From Bordetella parapertussis (lineage in GTDB: Bacteria; Pseudomonadota; Gammaproteobacteria; Burkholderiales; SG8-41), in assembly GCA_945906935.1 (NCBI GenBank), contig CAMDSO010000008.1, positions 1 through 63,855 on the forward strand: DNA of 63,855 nucleotides. Reading direction: 5' to 3'. How positions within the stretch are numbered: position 1 is the stretch's first letter; every line of letters begins with the position of its first letter. A program made the translations under genes and the position numbers. The notes below the pieces were generated by a model, which saw only the letters and a program-made list of their open reading frames with translations, searched no databases and was not told the DNA's origin. Below, piece by piece: positions 44,887 through 57,728 of the stretch.

Positions 44887-47034
44887 ATGAGTACCCGTAA
44901 AAAACTTTTAGCCATTTCGACTCGAATTGCGGTGGCATTGGCAATGTGCCTGCCAGCCACAGGCTCTTGGAGCCAAAACACGTCGCAGGCATTGCCGAAC
45001 AGCATAGAGGCGATAGATGTTGCGGGCCAGCAAGGCGGCAACATTGTGGTTCGCATAACGCTCAAAACCGCACCTGTCAATCCTCCGGTTGGTTTTACCG
45101 TGAATGACCCACCACGTATCGCCTTTGACTTCGCAGGCACCGCTAACGGGCTTGGCAAAAATATGCGTGAGGTCGGTGAAGGTGATTTGCGCCTGATGAA
45201 CATCGTGCAAGCTGGCGATCGCACTCGCGTGGTGATGAATCTGACCAAGCCACTGGGCTACGACACCCGTATCGACGGAAAAACCGTGGTCATCACGTTG
45301 CAAGGAACAAGGCCTGCAGGCGCGACCGCAAATACTACGGCTCCGGTGACGTCTCATTTCGCGGAGACGAAACCAAATGATGATCGCCATGCGTTACGGG
45401 ATATCAGTTTTCGCCGCGGCCCCAACGGCGAAGGCCGGATTATTGTTGATCTTTCGGATAATGCGGTGGGTATTGACCTGCGCCAGCAGGGCAAAAATCT
45501 GATCATCGAGTTCGCTAACACGTCGCTGCCGAAAAATCTTGAGCGCCGCCTTGACGTTTTGGACTTTGCAACCCCCGTACAAACCATCGATGCGTTTATG
45601 CAAGCAGGCAATTCCCGTATCGCCATAGAACCGAAAGGGTTGTGGGAACACTCAGCCTATCAAACCGACAACCGCTTTATCGTGGAAATCAAACCAATTG
45701 TTGAAGACCCGACCAAACTGATACAGGGCTCAAAAGTCGGCTATACAGGCGAGAAGCTGTCGCTCAATTTTCAGAATGTTGAAGTGCGTGCCGTGTTACA
45801 GGTCATCGCCGACTTTACGGGGTTTAATTTCATTACTAGCGATACCGTGGGCGGCAACCTGACCCTGCGCCTAAAAGATGTCCCGTGGGACCAAGCCTTG
45901 GACATCATCTTGCAGACCAAGGGACTCGACATGCGCAAGAATGGCAACGTGGTGTGGATTGCACCCCGTGACGAGCTTGCAACCAAAGAAAAGCTTGCGC
46001 TCGAATCACAAGCCCAGATCGCCGATCTGGAGCCGGTCAGGACAGAATCCTTTCAGCTCAATTACCAAAAAGCCGATGCGCTGCAGAAACTGGTTGGGGA
46101 CAAGGCGCAACCCATCCTTTCAAAACGCGGTAGCGCAGTGGTCGATGCAAGAACCAATACGCTGTTCGTGCAGGACACCCCAAGTCGACTCGAACAAGTC
46201 AGGGCACTCATCAAGAAGATTGATATCCCGGTACGTCAGGTGTTAATTGAGGCGCGCATCGTTGAGGCTTCGGACACTTTCAGTCGCAACCTTGGTGCTC
46301 GTTTGGGCTTAAGCGACCGGGCTGGCGGACAAGGCTTGCTCAATAGCTCCAATCGCGTGACCTATGGCGGCTCTCTCGATACAACCGCGTACACCACAAC
46401 ACAGATCGCGTCACCCGTTCCTACGCTCCCCCAGTCGCTCGGCGTAAATCTGCCGACGACCGGTCTGAACGGCTCTACGCCCGGTGTATTTTCAATGATC
46501 CTGTTTAACGAAGGTTTGACGCGCTTTATCAACATGGAGGTTTCGGCCCTCCAGGCGGACGGCAAAGGAAAGATCATCTCCAGTCCGAGGGTCATTACTG
46601 CCGATCAAGTCGAAGCGACCATCGAACAGGGCACGCAAATCCCTTATCAACAAGCCACCTCCAGTGGTGCGACCAGCGTAGCGTTCAAATCTGCGTCGCT
46701 CAGTCTGAAAGTAAAACCACAAATCACCCCCGACGACAATGTCATTATGGATTTGAATATTCATAAAGATAGCGTCGGCACCGTAACATCGTCAGGCCCG
46801 TCGATTGATACCAAACAGATCACAACGTCGGTACTGGTGCAGAACGGCGGAACCGTTGTGATTGGCGGTATTTATTCGCAAACTGAAAGCAATACGACTA
46901 CAAAAATCCCGCTTTTGGGCGATGCGCCGTTTATCGGCTTCCTCTTCAGAAACAATTCAAAAACGGACAACAAAAGCGAACTGTTGATTTTTATCAGCCC
47001 GAAAATTGTAAAAACCAATTTGGGCCTGCGTTAA
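44887..47034 (+). CDS. pilQ: Type IV pilus secretin PilQ
   Basis: AMIN domains, STN, secretin signature PLLGDAPFIGFLFRNNSKTDNKSELLIFISPKIV. Confidence 0.97.
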   Translation: MSTRKKLLAISTRIAVALAMCLPATGSWSQNTSQALPNSIEAIDVAGQQGGNIVVRITLKTAPVNPPVGFTVNDPPRIAFDFAGTANGLGKNMREVGEGDLRLMNIVQAGDRTRVVMNLTKPLGYDTRIDGKTVVITLQGTRPAGATANTTAPVTSHFAETKPNDDRHALRDISFRRGPNGEGRIIVDLSDNAVGIDLRQQGKNLIIEFANTSLPKNLERRLDVLDFATPVQTIDAFMQAGNSRIAIEPKGLWEHSAYQTDNRFIVEIKPIVEDPTKLIQGSKVGYTGEKLSLNFQNVEVRAVLQVIADFTGFNFITSDTVGGNLTLRLKDVPWDQALDIILQTKGLDMRKNGNVVWIAPRDELATKEKLALESQAQIADLEPVRTESFQLNYQKADALQKLVGDKAQPILSKRGSAVVDARTNTLFVQDTPSRLEQVRALIKKIDIPVRQVLIEARIVEASDTFSRNLGARLGLSDRAGGQGLLNSSNRVTYGGSLDTTAYTTTQIASPVPTLPQSLGVNLPTTGLNGSTPGVFSMILFNEGLTRFINMEVSALQADGKGKIISSPRVITADQVEATIEQGTQIPYQQATSSGATSVAFKSASLSLKVKPQITPDDNVIMDLNIHKDSVGTVTSSGPSIDTKQITTSVLVQNGGTVVIGGIYSQTESNTTTKIPLLGDAPFIGFLFRNNSKTDNKSELLIFISPKIVKTNLGLR

Positions 47035-47050
47035 ATCCTCCTCTTTATTT

Positions 47051-47086
47051 ACAAAAAACCCGGCCCCATGGCCGGGTTTTTTGTCT
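47051..47086 (+). terminator. Intrinsic terminator after pilQ (15-bp stem, both orientations U/A flanked)
   Basis: ACAAAAAACCCGGCC-ccat-GGCCGGGTTTTTTGT. Confidence 0.93.
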
Positions 47087-47129
47087 GCCTCGATTAAGTG
47101 CGGGAGACAATTCGGGATAAAATGTCGCA

Positions 47130-47729
47130 ATGCCACAGCCTCTCGAAAAGCCGGTCAACAAAACATTGACGCCAGGGAACATCTATCTGGTCGGATTAAT
47201 GGGGGCGGGCAAAACATCCGTCGGTCGCTATCTTGCCAAGAATCTTGGAAAGACGTTCTATGATTGCGACCACGAAGTAGAACGCCGAACCGGCGTCAAG
47301 ATCCCGTTGATTTTCGAGATTGAAGGTGAGCAGGGTTTTCGCGTCCGCGAAGCATCGGTGTTGAGTGAACTGACCAAGCTTCAGGATGTGGTTCTGGCCA
47401 CAGGGGGGGGCGCAGTTATCCGCGCCGAAAACCGTCGCGAGCTTGCCAGTCACGGCACAGTCATTTATCTACGCGCTTCACCTTCCGACCTCTGGCAACG
47501 CACGCGCAACGATCGCAACCGCCCACTGTTGCAAACGGCGGATCCCTTGGGGAAGCTTGAGCAGCTTTTTTTAGAGCGTGATCCGCTCTACCGTGAAATC
47601 GCCTCGATCATCGAAGACACTGGTAGCCAAAGCGTGCGTACCTTAGCGCAACGTCTGCAACAAAGGCTGCAGGAAAAGGTAGAGCTTCTTGCGCCGGAAA
47701 TGCCAGGGCCGCCCATTGAACAGCCATGA
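47130..47729 (+). CDS. aroK: Shikimate kinase
   Basis: [42 protein letters not shown]. Confidence 0.96.
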   Translation: MPQPLEKPVNKTLTPGNIYLVGLMGAGKTSVGRYLAKNLGKTFYDCDHEVERRTGVKIPLIFEIEGEQGFRVREASVLSELTKLQDVVLATGGGAVIRAENRRELASHGTVIYLRASPSDLWQRTRNDRNRPLLQTADPLGKLEQLFLERDPLYREIASIIEDTGSQSVRTLAQRLQQRLQEKVELLAPEMPGPPIEQP

Positions 47730-47736
47730 ATTCAAA

Positions 47737-48820
<1,084 letters not shown>

Positions 48821-48828
<8 letters not shown>

Positions 48829-49942
48829 CCTTGCCGTCTATGCGGTCAGCGCCAAGTCGTCACGTGGACGGCGCGTGGAAGAAGCCGCCCCAGATGGACG
48901 GACTGAATTTCAGCGTGACCGAGACCGTATCATTCATTCGACAGCGTTTCGTCGCCTTGAATACAAGACACAGGTATTCGTCAATCACGAGGGGGACCTC
49001 TTTCGCACGCGCCTCACCCACAGCCTCGAAGTCGCACAGATCGCGCGATCCGTTGCGCGCAGCCTGCGCCTCAATGAAGATTTGGTAGAAGCCATTTCCC
49101 TCGCCCATGATCTGGGCCACACGCCGTTCGGCCACGCTGGTCAGGATGCGCTAAACCGCTGCATGCAGCCTTATGGGGGCTTCGAACACAATCTGCAATC
49201 GCTGCGGGTGGTGGATATTCTTGAGCGTCGCTATGCCGCTTTTGATGGATTGAATTTATGTTTTGAAACGCGCGAGGGGATACTCAAACATTGCGCGCTA
49301 AAAAATGCGCGCCTGCTCGGCGATGTCGGCAAGCGCTTTATCAAACGACGGCGCCCGTCGCTAGAGGCACAACTGGCCAACCTCGCTGATGAGCTGGCCT
49401 ATAACAATCATGACGTGGATGACGGCTTGCGCTCAGGCCTGCTCAATATTGAGCAATTATCCGAAATCAATCTCTTTGCCCGCCACAAAAAACAGGTCTT
49501 GGACGCGTACCCTAAGCTCGATGCGCGGCGACTGGTTCACGAAACAATACGCCGTATGATCGGCACTCTGGTCATCGATCTCACCAGCCAAACCGCCAGC
49601 AATATCCGCAAGCATAGGCCGCGATCCGTTGAAGACGTGCAAAAAGCGCCACTGCTGGTCGCTTTTAGCGAACCGCTGGCCCGGCAACATCAGGAACTCA
49701 AAAAATTCCTGCACGATAACCTCTACCGGCATTACCAGGTATGCCGGATGACCGCGAAGGCGCGCCGCGTCGTGAATGAACTATTCGACGCCTTTCTGGC
49801 CGATCCGCAATTACTGCCACCCCAATATCAAACCGATGCCCGGGGCGACAAACCCCGCATGGTGGCCGATTACATTGCCGGTATGACTGATCGCTACGCG
49901 ATGCGTGAACACCGTCGATTGTTCGCGGTAGACGAAATCTAG
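48821..49942 (+). CDS. dgt: Deoxyguanosinetriphosphate triphosphohydrolase-like HD protein
   Basis: [60 protein letters not shown] start inferred. Confidence 0.94.
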
Positions 49943-50077
49943 GGGGCTTTTGCCGCGTCGCAACAACAGGTTGCGGTCGGCCGAAGGCGTCATTGATTAT
50001 CAAGGCATTTCAAGGGCTTGAAGTCCGCCGCCTATGTCTGTATATTTCTGAGGTTTCGCCGTAATTATTGCAAATTC

Positions 50078-50107
50078 AGGCCGGTTGGCTTTCAACCGGC
50101 CTTTTTT
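50078..50107 (+). terminator. Intrinsic terminator between dgt and gltB
   Basis: AGGCCGGTTG-gcttt-CAACCGGCCT then T6. Confidence 0.92.
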
Positions 50108-50123
50108 ACCCGTGAGGTAGCCC

Positions 50124-53100
50124 GTGACGCAGCCGCCCTGTGCCCAGGGATTGTACGATCCCGCCAATGAACACGACGCTTGTGGCGTCGGTTTTGTCGC
50201 ACACATCAAAGGCGCGAAATCGCACGCCATTGTTGAACAAGGTTTGCAGATTCTCAGGAATCTGACCCACCGTGGCGCCGTCGGCGCCGACCCACTCGCC
50301 GGCGACGGCGCGGGTATATTGCTGCAGATTCCTGACGCCCTTTTCCGCGAAGAGTTGGCGCAGCAAGGGATCAAACTACCCTCAGCCGGCCAGTATGGCG
50401 TCGGTATGGTATTTCTGCCGCAGGAACCAGCGTCGCGATTCGCCTGTGAATACGAAATCGAGCGCTCGATCAAGGAAGAAGGGCAGATTCTGCTCGGTTG
50501 GCGCGATGTCCCGAGGGATAACAGCGGCCTTGGGGAGTCAGTCAAGAAGATAGAACCGGTGATTCGCCAGGTCTTTATCGGCCGCAGTCGCGGCGTTACC
50601 GTCACCGACGCGCTCGAGCGCAAGCTCTACATCATTCGCAAAAGCTCCGGCCATGCGATTCAGGCGCTAAATCTGGCCCACGGCAAGGAATTCTACGTGC
50701 CGTCGATGTCAGCTCGCACGATCGTCTATAAAGGCATGTTACTTGCGGACCAGGTCGGCGCCTACTACAAGGATCTGCAGGACAGCCGTATGGTTTCAGC
50801 CCTTGCGCTGGTACACCAGCGCTTCTCAACAAATACCTTCCCGACCTGGGATCTCGCGCATCCATTCCGCTTGGTCGCGCACAATGGCGAAATCAACACC
50901 CTGCGCGGCAACGTCAATTGGATACGCGCCCGGCAAGGCGCTATTTCAAGCCCCATCCTCGGCAAGGATCTCGAAAAACTATGGCCGCTGATTTATGACG
51001 GTCAATCCGATTCTGCCTCGTTCGACAATGCGCTCGAAATGCTGGTGATGGGCGGATATTCTGTATCACACGCCATGATGATGATGATCCCGGAAGCTTG
51101 GGAGAGTCATTCCCTGATGGACAAAAACCGGCGCGCCTTTTACGAATATCATGCTGCGATGATGGAACCGTGGGACGGCCCGGCGGCAATGGCGTTTACT
51201 GATGGCCGCCAGATTGGTGCGACGCTGGACCGCAACGGACTACGGCCGGCTCGTTATATCGTCACCGAAGACGACCTGGTTATCATGGGTTCAGAATGCG
51301 GCTGTCTGCCCATCCCTGAAGAAAAAATCGTCAAGAAATGGCGTCTGCAGCCGGGCAAGATGTTCTTGGTCGACCTTGAAAAAGGCCGCATTATTGACGA
51401 CAAAGAACTCAAGGACACGCTCGCCGACGCCAAACCTTATGGTGAATGGATCGATCGCATTCGCGTCAAACTCGATGATGTTGAAAGCGACCGCCAGCAA
51501 CCCGATCGCTCCGCCGTGTCCTTGCTGGATCGCCAGCAGGCCTTTGGTTATACCCAGGAAGACCTCAAGTTCCTGATGACACCAATGGCCCTTAACGGTG
51601 AAGAAGCGACCGGCTCGATGGGTAACGACTCACCGCTGGCGGTTTTGTCGGACAAAAACAAACCGCTGTACAACTACTTCAAGCAATTATTCGCTCAGGT
51701 TACCAATCCGCCGATCGATCCGATCCGCGAAGAATTGGTGACGTCGCTGGTTTCCTTCATCGGCCCCAAACCGAACCTGCTGGGCATTGATGAGCTAAAT
51801 CCGCCGTTACGGCTTGAGGTCAACCAGCCTGTAGTTGATTTTTTCGAAATGGAAAAAATCCGCCACATCGATCGCTACACGCAGGGCAAATTCAAGAGCT
51901 ACGAACTCGACATTTGTTATCCGGCCGCATGGGGTAACCATGCCATTGAAGCGCGTCTTGCCTCCTTGTGTGCGCAAGCAGAAGACGCAGTGCGCAGCGG
52001 TTACTCGATCGTGATAATTTCAGATCGCAACGTGAACCGTGATCAGGTCGCAATCCCCGCGCTGCTTGCGGTTTCTGCCATCCATCAGCATCTGGTGGCG
52101 AAAGGTTTGCGCACATCCACCGGACTCGTCGTAGAAACCGGGTCGGCACGAGAGGTTCACCATTTCGCTCTACTGGGCGGCTACGGCGCCGAAGCGATCC
52201 ACCCCTATCTAGCCATGGAAACATTGCTCGATATGGGTAAACGCGGCTTGTTCGGACAGGCTTTCGACAGCAAGAAAACGATTAAAAATTTCGTCAAGGC
52301 AATCGGCAAGGGTCTTCGTAAAGTGATGTCCAAAATGGGCATTTCGACCTATATGTCTTACACCGGTGCGCAGATTTTTGAAGCTGTCGGATTGTCGCGC
52401 GCGCTAATCGATAAATATTTTGCTGGCACTACCTCGAATGTGGAAGGCATCGGCGTGTTTGAAGTCGCCGAGGAAGCGCTGCGTATTCACCGCGGTGCCT
52501 TTGGCAATGACCCGGTGCTGGCTAGCGCCCTTGAAGCCGGCGGAGAATATGCATTTCGCGTACGCGGCGAAGAACACATGTGGACGCCAGACGCCATTGC
52601 CAAGCTGCAGCAGTCGACGCGCAGCAGTTCGTTCTCGACCTTCCAGGAATATTCGCAGATCATCAATGATCAGTCGAAACGGCACATGACCTTGCGCGGC
52701 TTGTTTGAATTCCAGCTGGATCGTTGCCAGCCGGTGCCGATCGAGGAGGTTGAACCGGCGGCAGAGATCGTTAAACGTTTTGCCACGGGCGCCATGTCGT
52801 TAGGGTCGATTTCAACCGAGGCGCACACCAATCTGGCCATTGCGATGAACCGCATCGGCGGCAAATCGAACACCGGCGAAGGGGGTGAAGATCGCAATCG
52901 TTACGCCACTGCCAAAGCCGGCGAGACCCTCGCTTCGCGGCTGGGCAAGAATCAAATCGAAAGCGATATTGAACTGAAGGAGGGCGACCTGCTGAAATCG
53001 AAGATCAAGCAGGTAGCCTCTGGCCGTTTTGGGGTCACTGCAGAGTATCTGGCATCGGCCGAACAGATTCAGATCAAGATGGCGCAAGGCGCGAAACCCG

Positions 53101-54776
53101 GCGAAGGCGGGCAGCTGCCGGGCAAGAAAGTGTCCGAGTACATCGCCATGCTGCGCTACTCAACACCGGGCGTCGAATTGATTTCCCCGCCGCCCCATCA
53201 TGACATTTATTCGATTGAAGATCTGGCCCAGCTGATCCACGATTTGAAAAACGCCAACTCACGGGCTTCGATCAGCGTGAAGCTGGTTTCCGAAATCGGC
53301 GTCGGCACAGTTGCCGCAGGCGTCACCAAAGCAAAAGCCGACCATGTGACCATATCGGGTCACGACGGTGGCACCGGTGCCTCGCCTTGGTCATCGATCA
53401 AGCACGCCGGCACGCCGTGGGAACTTGGCCTTGCCGAAACGCAACAAACCCTGGTGTTGAACCGTCTGCGCGGCCGTATCGTCGTGCAGGCTGACGGTCA
53501 AATGAAGACCGGACGCGATGTCATTATCGGCGCCTTGCTCGGTGCCGATGAATTCGGTTTTGCCACCGCACCGCTTGTGGTTTCTGGCTGCATTATGATG
53601 CGGAAATGTCATCTGAATACCTGCCCGGTCGGCGTTGCAACGCAGGATCCGGTTTTACGCAAGAAATTTAGCGGCAAGCCTGAACATGTCATCAACTTCT
53701 TTTTCTTTATCGCCGAAGAAGCACGCGCGCTCATGGCACAGCTCGGCATTCGGAAGTTCGACGAATTGATCGGTCGTTCCGACCTTCTCGACACGCGCAA
53801 AGGCATTGAGCACTGGAAGGCACGCGGGCTCGATTTTTCTCGCATCTTCCATCTGCCCTTGATCGGCGCCGAAGTGGCGCGCTACCACGTCGAAGGACAG
53901 GATCACGGACTGGATGGGGCGCTCGATCACCGGCTGATTGAACTCGCAGAACCCGCGCTAAAACGTCGCGAAAAGGTATCCATCGATATCCCCGTGCGTA
54001 ATATTAATCGTACTGTTGGCACTATGCTGTCCGGAGAAATTGCCCGCCTGTACGGTCACGATGGTTTGCCCGACGACACGATTCATGTCCGCCTTGCAGG
54101 CTCGGCGGGACAGAGTTTCGGCGCATTTCTCGCGCATGGGGTGACGCTAGAGATCATCGGCGACACGAACGACTTTTGTGGCAAGGGACTCTCCGGTGGG
54201 CATATTTCCGTCCGTCCTTCGCCCAAGTTTCGTGGCAAATCAACACAAAATATCATCACTGGAAACGTTGTTCTCTATGGCGCGATCGCAGGCGAAGCCT
54301 ATTTCAGCGGTGTCGCCGGCGAACGCTTTGCCGTTCGCAACTCAGGTGCACAAACTGTTGTGGAAGGTGTCGGCGACCATGCCTGCGAATACATGACCGG
54401 TGGCAGTGTGGTTGTTTTGGGAAAAACGGGGCGCAATTTCGCTGCCGGGATGTCGGGCGGTATCGCGTATGTGCTCGACGAGGATGGTGAATTCAGCAAG
54501 TATTGCAACCCATCCATGGTTGACCTGGAAGCGGTGTTACCTGAAACCGAACAGTCGAATAAAGTTTCACGCGACCTCTGGCATATGGGCGAGGCCGACG
54601 AGGCAATACTCAAACGCCTGATTGAAAATCACGCTCGCCACACCGGCAGCAAGTGGGCACAATCCATATTGGATCAGTGGGCGACGTTCCGTTCGCGTTT
54701 CGTCAAGGTGTTCCCTAAAGAATACCGGCGCGCATTGACCGAACTCGCAGCGAACGGCCGCAAAGTTGCGGCCTGA
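50124..54776 (+). CDS. gltB: Glutamate synthase large subunit
   Basis: 1550 aa; [15 protein letters not shown] amidotransferase N-terminus; [19 protein letters not shown]. Confidence 0.98.
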   Translation: MTQPPCAQGLYDPANEHDACGVGFVAHIKGAKSHAIVEQGLQILRNLTHRGAVGADPLAGDGAGILLQIPDALFREELAQQGIKLPSAGQYGVGMVFLPQEPASRFACEYEIERSIKEEGQILLGWRDVPRDNSGLGESVKKIEPVIRQVFIGRSRGVTVTDALERKLYIIRKSSGHAIQALNLAHGKEFYVPSMSARTIVYKGMLLADQVGAYYKDLQDSRMVSALALVHQRFSTNTFPTWDLAHPFRLVAHNGEINTLRGNVNWIRARQGAISSPILGKDLEKLWPLIYDGQSDSASFDNALEMLVMGGYSVSHAMMMMIPEAWESHSLMDKNRRAFYEYHAAMMEPWDGPAAMAFTDGRQIGATLDRNGLRPARYIVTEDDLVIMGSECGCLPIPEEKIVKKWRLQPGKMFLVDLEKGRIIDDKELKDTLADAKPYGEWIDRIRVKLDDVESDRQQPDRSAVSLLDRQQAFGYTQEDLKFLMTPMALNGEEATGSMGNDSPLAVLSDKNKPLYNYFKQLFAQVTNPPIDPIREELVTSLVSFIGPKPNLLGIDELNPPLRLEVNQPVVDFFEMEKIRHIDRYTQGKFKSYELDICYPAAWGNHAIEARLASLCAQAEDAVRSGYSIVIISDRNVNRDQVAIPALLAVSAIHQHLVAKGLRTSTGLVVETGSAREVHHFALLGGYGAEAIHPYLAMETLLDMGKRGLFGQAFDSKKTIKNFVKAIGKGLRKVMSKMGISTYMSYTGAQIFEAVGLSRALIDKYFAGTTSNVEGIGVFEVAEEALRIHRGAFGNDPVLASALEAGGEYAFRVRGEEHMWTPDAIAKLQQSTRSSSFSTFQEYSQIINDQSKRHMTLRGLFEFQLDRCQPVPIEEVEPAAEIVKRFATGAMSLGSISTEAHTNLAIAMNRIGGKSNTGEGGEDRNRYATAKAGETLASRLGKNQIESDIELKEGDLLKSKIKQVASGRFGVTAEYLASAEQIQIKMAQGAKPGEGGQLPGKKVSEYIAMLRYSTPGVELISPPPHHDIYSIEDLAQLIHDLKNANSRASISVKLVSEIGVGTVAAGVTKAKADHVTISGHDGGTGASPWSSIKHAGTPWELGLAETQQTLVLNRLRGRIVVQADGQMKTGRDVIIGALLGADEFGFATAPLVVSGCIMMRKCHLNTCPVGVATQDPVLRKKFSGKPEHVINFFFFIAEEARALMAQLGIRKFDELIGRSDLLDTRKGIEHWKARGLDFSRIFHLPLIGAEVARYHVEGQDHGLDGALDHRLIELAEPALKRREKVSIDIPVRNINRTVGTMLSGEIARLYGHDGLPDDTIHVRLAGSAGQSFGAFLAHGVTLEIIGDTNDFCGKGLSGGHISVRPSPKFRGKSTQNIITGNVVLYGAIAGEAYFSGVAGERFAVRNSGAQTVVEGVGDHACEYMTGGSVVVLGKTGRNFAAGMSGGIAYVLDEDGEFSKYCNPSMVDLEAVLPETEQSNKVSRDLWHMGEADEAILKRLIENHARHTGSKWAQSILDQWATFRSRFVKVFPKEYRRALTELAANGRKVAA

Positions 54777-54801
54777 CATCAACCTTCCCGGACGATAGAA
54801 C

Positions 54802-56256
54802 ATGGGCAAGATTACCGGCTTTCTCGAACACCAGCGATTGAACGAAGCCAGCGAAGATAAAGGATCGCGCAAAAAACACTATCGCGAATTCGTCCTGCAT
54901 TTGAGCGACGATGAAGCGAAAGTACAGGGCGCTCGCTGCATGGATTGCGGCGTTCCTTTCTGCATGAGTGGCTGCCCGGTCAATAACATCATTCCCGATT
55001 TCAACGACCTGGTGTTCAAGCAGGATTGGAAAAATGCGATTGATACGCTGCATTCGACGAACAACTTCCCGGAATTTACCGGCCGCATCTGTCCGGCGCC
55101 GTGCGAAGAAGCCTGTACGCTACGCATCAACAACGACGCCGTTGGAATCAAATCCATCGAACATGCGATCATAGACAAGGCATGGGAGCAAGGCTGGGTC
55201 AAAGCGCGTCCCGCCGCCGTCAAAACCGGCAAGCGTGTGGCCGTCATCGGTTCTGGTCCTGCGGGCATGGCCAATGCGCAACAATTGGCACGCGCCGGTC
55301 ATGCCGTCGTGGTTTTCGAAAAGAATGATCGGGCTGGCGGCCTTCTGCGTTACGGCATCCCTGATTTCAAACTAGAAAAAATCCATATTGACCGTCGGCT
55401 CGAGCAAATGCGTGCCGAAGGCGTGGAATTCCGGACAAATCACGTCGTCGGTAGCGCACCGTCCGGTGCTGGTAATGGAGCACCGACTCATCTCGACCCA
55501 ACCTCAGTATTGAATGAATTTGACGCGGTTGTATTGGCGGGTGGCGCAGAATATCCGCGCGATTTGCCGGTTCCAGGGCGTGATCTCGATGGCGTTTATT
55601 TCGCCATGGAATTTTTACCTCTGCAAAATCGCCGGGTTGCCGGCGACAAGCCGTCCGAACTGTGGGCTAGCGGCAAACATGTGGTTGTAATCGGCGGCGG
55701 CGATACCGGCTCGGATTGCGTCGGAACGTCCAACCGGCACGGTGCGGCCAGCGTCACACAAATTGAATTGCTCCCCATGCCACCGGATCTGAAGAACAAC
55801 CCGGTTTGGCCCTATTGGCCGCAAAGATTACGCACTTCGTCATCGCATGAAGAGGGCGCGACCAGGGACTGGGCGATCGCCACAAAACGATTTGAGGGCA
55901 GTAGCGGCAAAGTCGAAAAAGTGGTGTTGGTTCGAGTTGAATGGCAAAACGGAAAAATGCTCGAAATCGCGGGCTCTGAATTTGAATTGAAGGCCGACAT
56001 GGTTTTGCTGGCATTGGGTTTTGTGTCACCGGCCCAAAAGTTGCTGGAGTCGTTTGGCATCGAGCGTGATGCACGCGGCAACGCCAAGGCTACAACCGAA
56101 GGTGCGCAGGCTTACGCGACCTCGATGCCAAAGGTGTTTACAGCCGGAGATATGCGGCGCGGACAGTCGCTCGTCGTGTGGGCGATTCGTGAGGGTCGCC
56201 AGTGCGCACGCGCAGTCGATGAGTTTTTGATGGGTTCATCGGTTCTGCCACGCTAA
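54802..56256 (+). CDS. gltD: Glutamate synthase small subunit
   Basis: [46 protein letters not shown]. Confidence 0.98.
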   Translation: MGKITGFLEHQRLNEASEDKGSRKKHYREFVLHLSDDEAKVQGARCMDCGVPFCMSGCPVNNIIPDFNDLVFKQDWKNAIDTLHSTNNFPEFTGRICPAPCEEACTLRINNDAVGIKSIEHAIIDKAWEQGWVKARPAAVKTGKRVAVIGSGPAGMANAQQLARAGHAVVVFEKNDRAGGLLRYGIPDFKLEKIHIDRRLEQMRAEGVEFRTNHVVGSAPSGAGNGAPTHLDPTSVLNEFDAVVLAGGAEYPRDLPVPGRDLDGVYFAMEFLPLQNRRVAGDKPSELWASGKHVVVIGGGDTGSDCVGTSNRHGAASVTQIELLPMPPDLKNNPVWPYWPQRLRTSSSHEEGATRDWAIATKRFEGSSGKVEKVVLVRVEWQNGKMLEIAGSEFELKADMVLLALGFVSPAQKLLESFGIERDARGNAKATTEGAQAYATSMPKVFTAGDMRRGQSLVVWAIREGRQCARAVDEFLMGSSVLPR

Positions 56257-56334
56257 TTGCCAGGCGGCAGGCCACCCCGGACGGTGTTCGTCAAAACGTC
56301 GCCGGGATAACCGTATTTCAACCAGACTCCCGCC

Positions 56335-57393
56335 ATGAAACTTGAAAACGATACCTTTCTACGCGCTTTGTTCCGCGAGCCAACGGCCTATACGCCGATC
56401 TGGCTGATGCGTCAGGCAGGCCGCTATTTGCCGGAATATAACCAGACGCGCGCACGGGCCGGGAATTTTCTGGCGCTGTGCAAAAACCCTGACCTCGCCA
56501 CTGAAGTAACGATGCAACCGCTGGCGCGCTATCGTCTTGATGCCGCCATCGTGTTTTCCGATATTCTTACAATACCGGACGCCATGGGGCTTGGCCTCTA
56601 TTTTGCGGAAGGTGAAGGACCAAAATTTGAACGCCCGTTACGTGAAGAATGGGAAATCCGCGATTTAAGTGCGCCCGATCCAACCGTCCACCTGCGTTAT
56701 GTTCTTGATGCAGTCAAGCAGGTGCGAAAATCGCTCGCTGGCAGTGTTCCGCTGATTGGCTTTTCCGGTAGTCCGTTTACTCTTGCCTGCTATATGATCG
56801 AAGGTCGTGGAAGCTCCGATTTTGCGAGCGTCAAGAAGATGCTTTATCGGCGACCTGATTTGCTCCACAAAATTCTGGCAGTCAATGCACAAGCCGTTAC
56901 CGATTATCTAAACGCGCAAATCGAGGCGGGCGCTCAGGCTGTGATGATTTTTGATACGTGGGGTGGCATGCTCTCTGACGCCGCTTATCATGAATTTTCC
57001 CTTGCCTATATCAGGCAGATTATTGGCGGTCTGAAGAGGGAAAACGACGGTATGCGCGTTCCCAGCATCGTCTTTACCAAGGGCGGAGGCGGCTGGTTAG
57101 AAAGCATCGCCGATACCGGTTGCGATGCGGTGGGGCTCGATTGGACGATTAATATTGGTGCGGCTAGAGCACGGGTTGGGGCCCGCGTGGCTTTGCAGGG
57201 AAATATGGATCCGGTGGTCTTGTTATCATCGCCCGAGGCAGTGCAACGGGAAGCCGTTGCGATTCTTGAGCAATTTGGTAGTGGGCCAGGTCATGTCTTC
57301 AATCTCGGCCATGGTATTTCGCAATTCACCCCCCCGGAACACGTATCGGCGCTAATCGAGGCAGTACGTGGGTTTAGCGCTCGTAACGACTGA
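56335..57393 (+). CDS. hemE: Uroporphyrinogen decarboxylase
   Basis: [46 protein letters not shown]. Confidence 0.98.
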   Translation: MKLENDTFLRALFREPTAYTPIWLMRQAGRYLPEYNQTRARAGNFLALCKNPDLATEVTMQPLARYRLDAAIVFSDILTIPDAMGLGLYFAEGEGPKFERPLREEWEIRDLSAPDPTVHLRYVLDAVKQVRKSLAGSVPLIGFSGSPFTLACYMIEGRGSSDFASVKKMLYRRPDLLHKILAVNAQAVTDYLNAQIEAGAQAVMIFDTWGGMLSDAAYHEFSLAYIRQIIGGLKRENDGMRVPSIVFTKGGGGWLESIADTGCDAVGLDWTINIGAARARVGARVALQGNMDPVVLLSSPEAVQREAVAILEQFGSGPGHVFNLGHGISQFTPPEHVSALIEAVRGFSARND

Positions 57394-57413
57394 AAACCCG
57401 CGCCGATACTGGC

Positions 57414-57623
57414 TTTGCGGGAAGCCTTACCCGCAAACTTATGCACAGTAAGGGTTTGCGGGTAATCTGCCCCAGGCATAAACCCCAGCGAGCCGAGCAG
57501 ACCCGCCAACCATATGTTTTTTATAATTAAACTTCTAATATCCTAGAAAATACTGCAAGATCACGCTCTAAATCATGCCCTAAGGCTTACATCACCCACA
57601 AAGTAATCAACACAATTATCCAC
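57414..57623. promoter_or_regulatory. hemE-priA intergenic region: alternative hairpins, two consensus DnaA boxes and an AT-rich tract
   Basis: TTATGCACA at 57439-57447 and TTATCCACA at 57615-57623; stem TTACCCGCAAAC (57427-57438)/GTTTGCGGGTAA (57454-57465); competing stem TTTGCGGG (57414-57421)/CCCGCAAA (57430-57437). Confidence 0.5.
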
Positions 57624-57728
57624 AGGTTGTTTCGACGGGAAATTTCATATAGGGCTAATGGCCTTGTGTTGCTTTTTGAGAAATCACGCGAGCGAACTGT
57701 GTTAACTCTGGATGCTACATAGGGAGCC

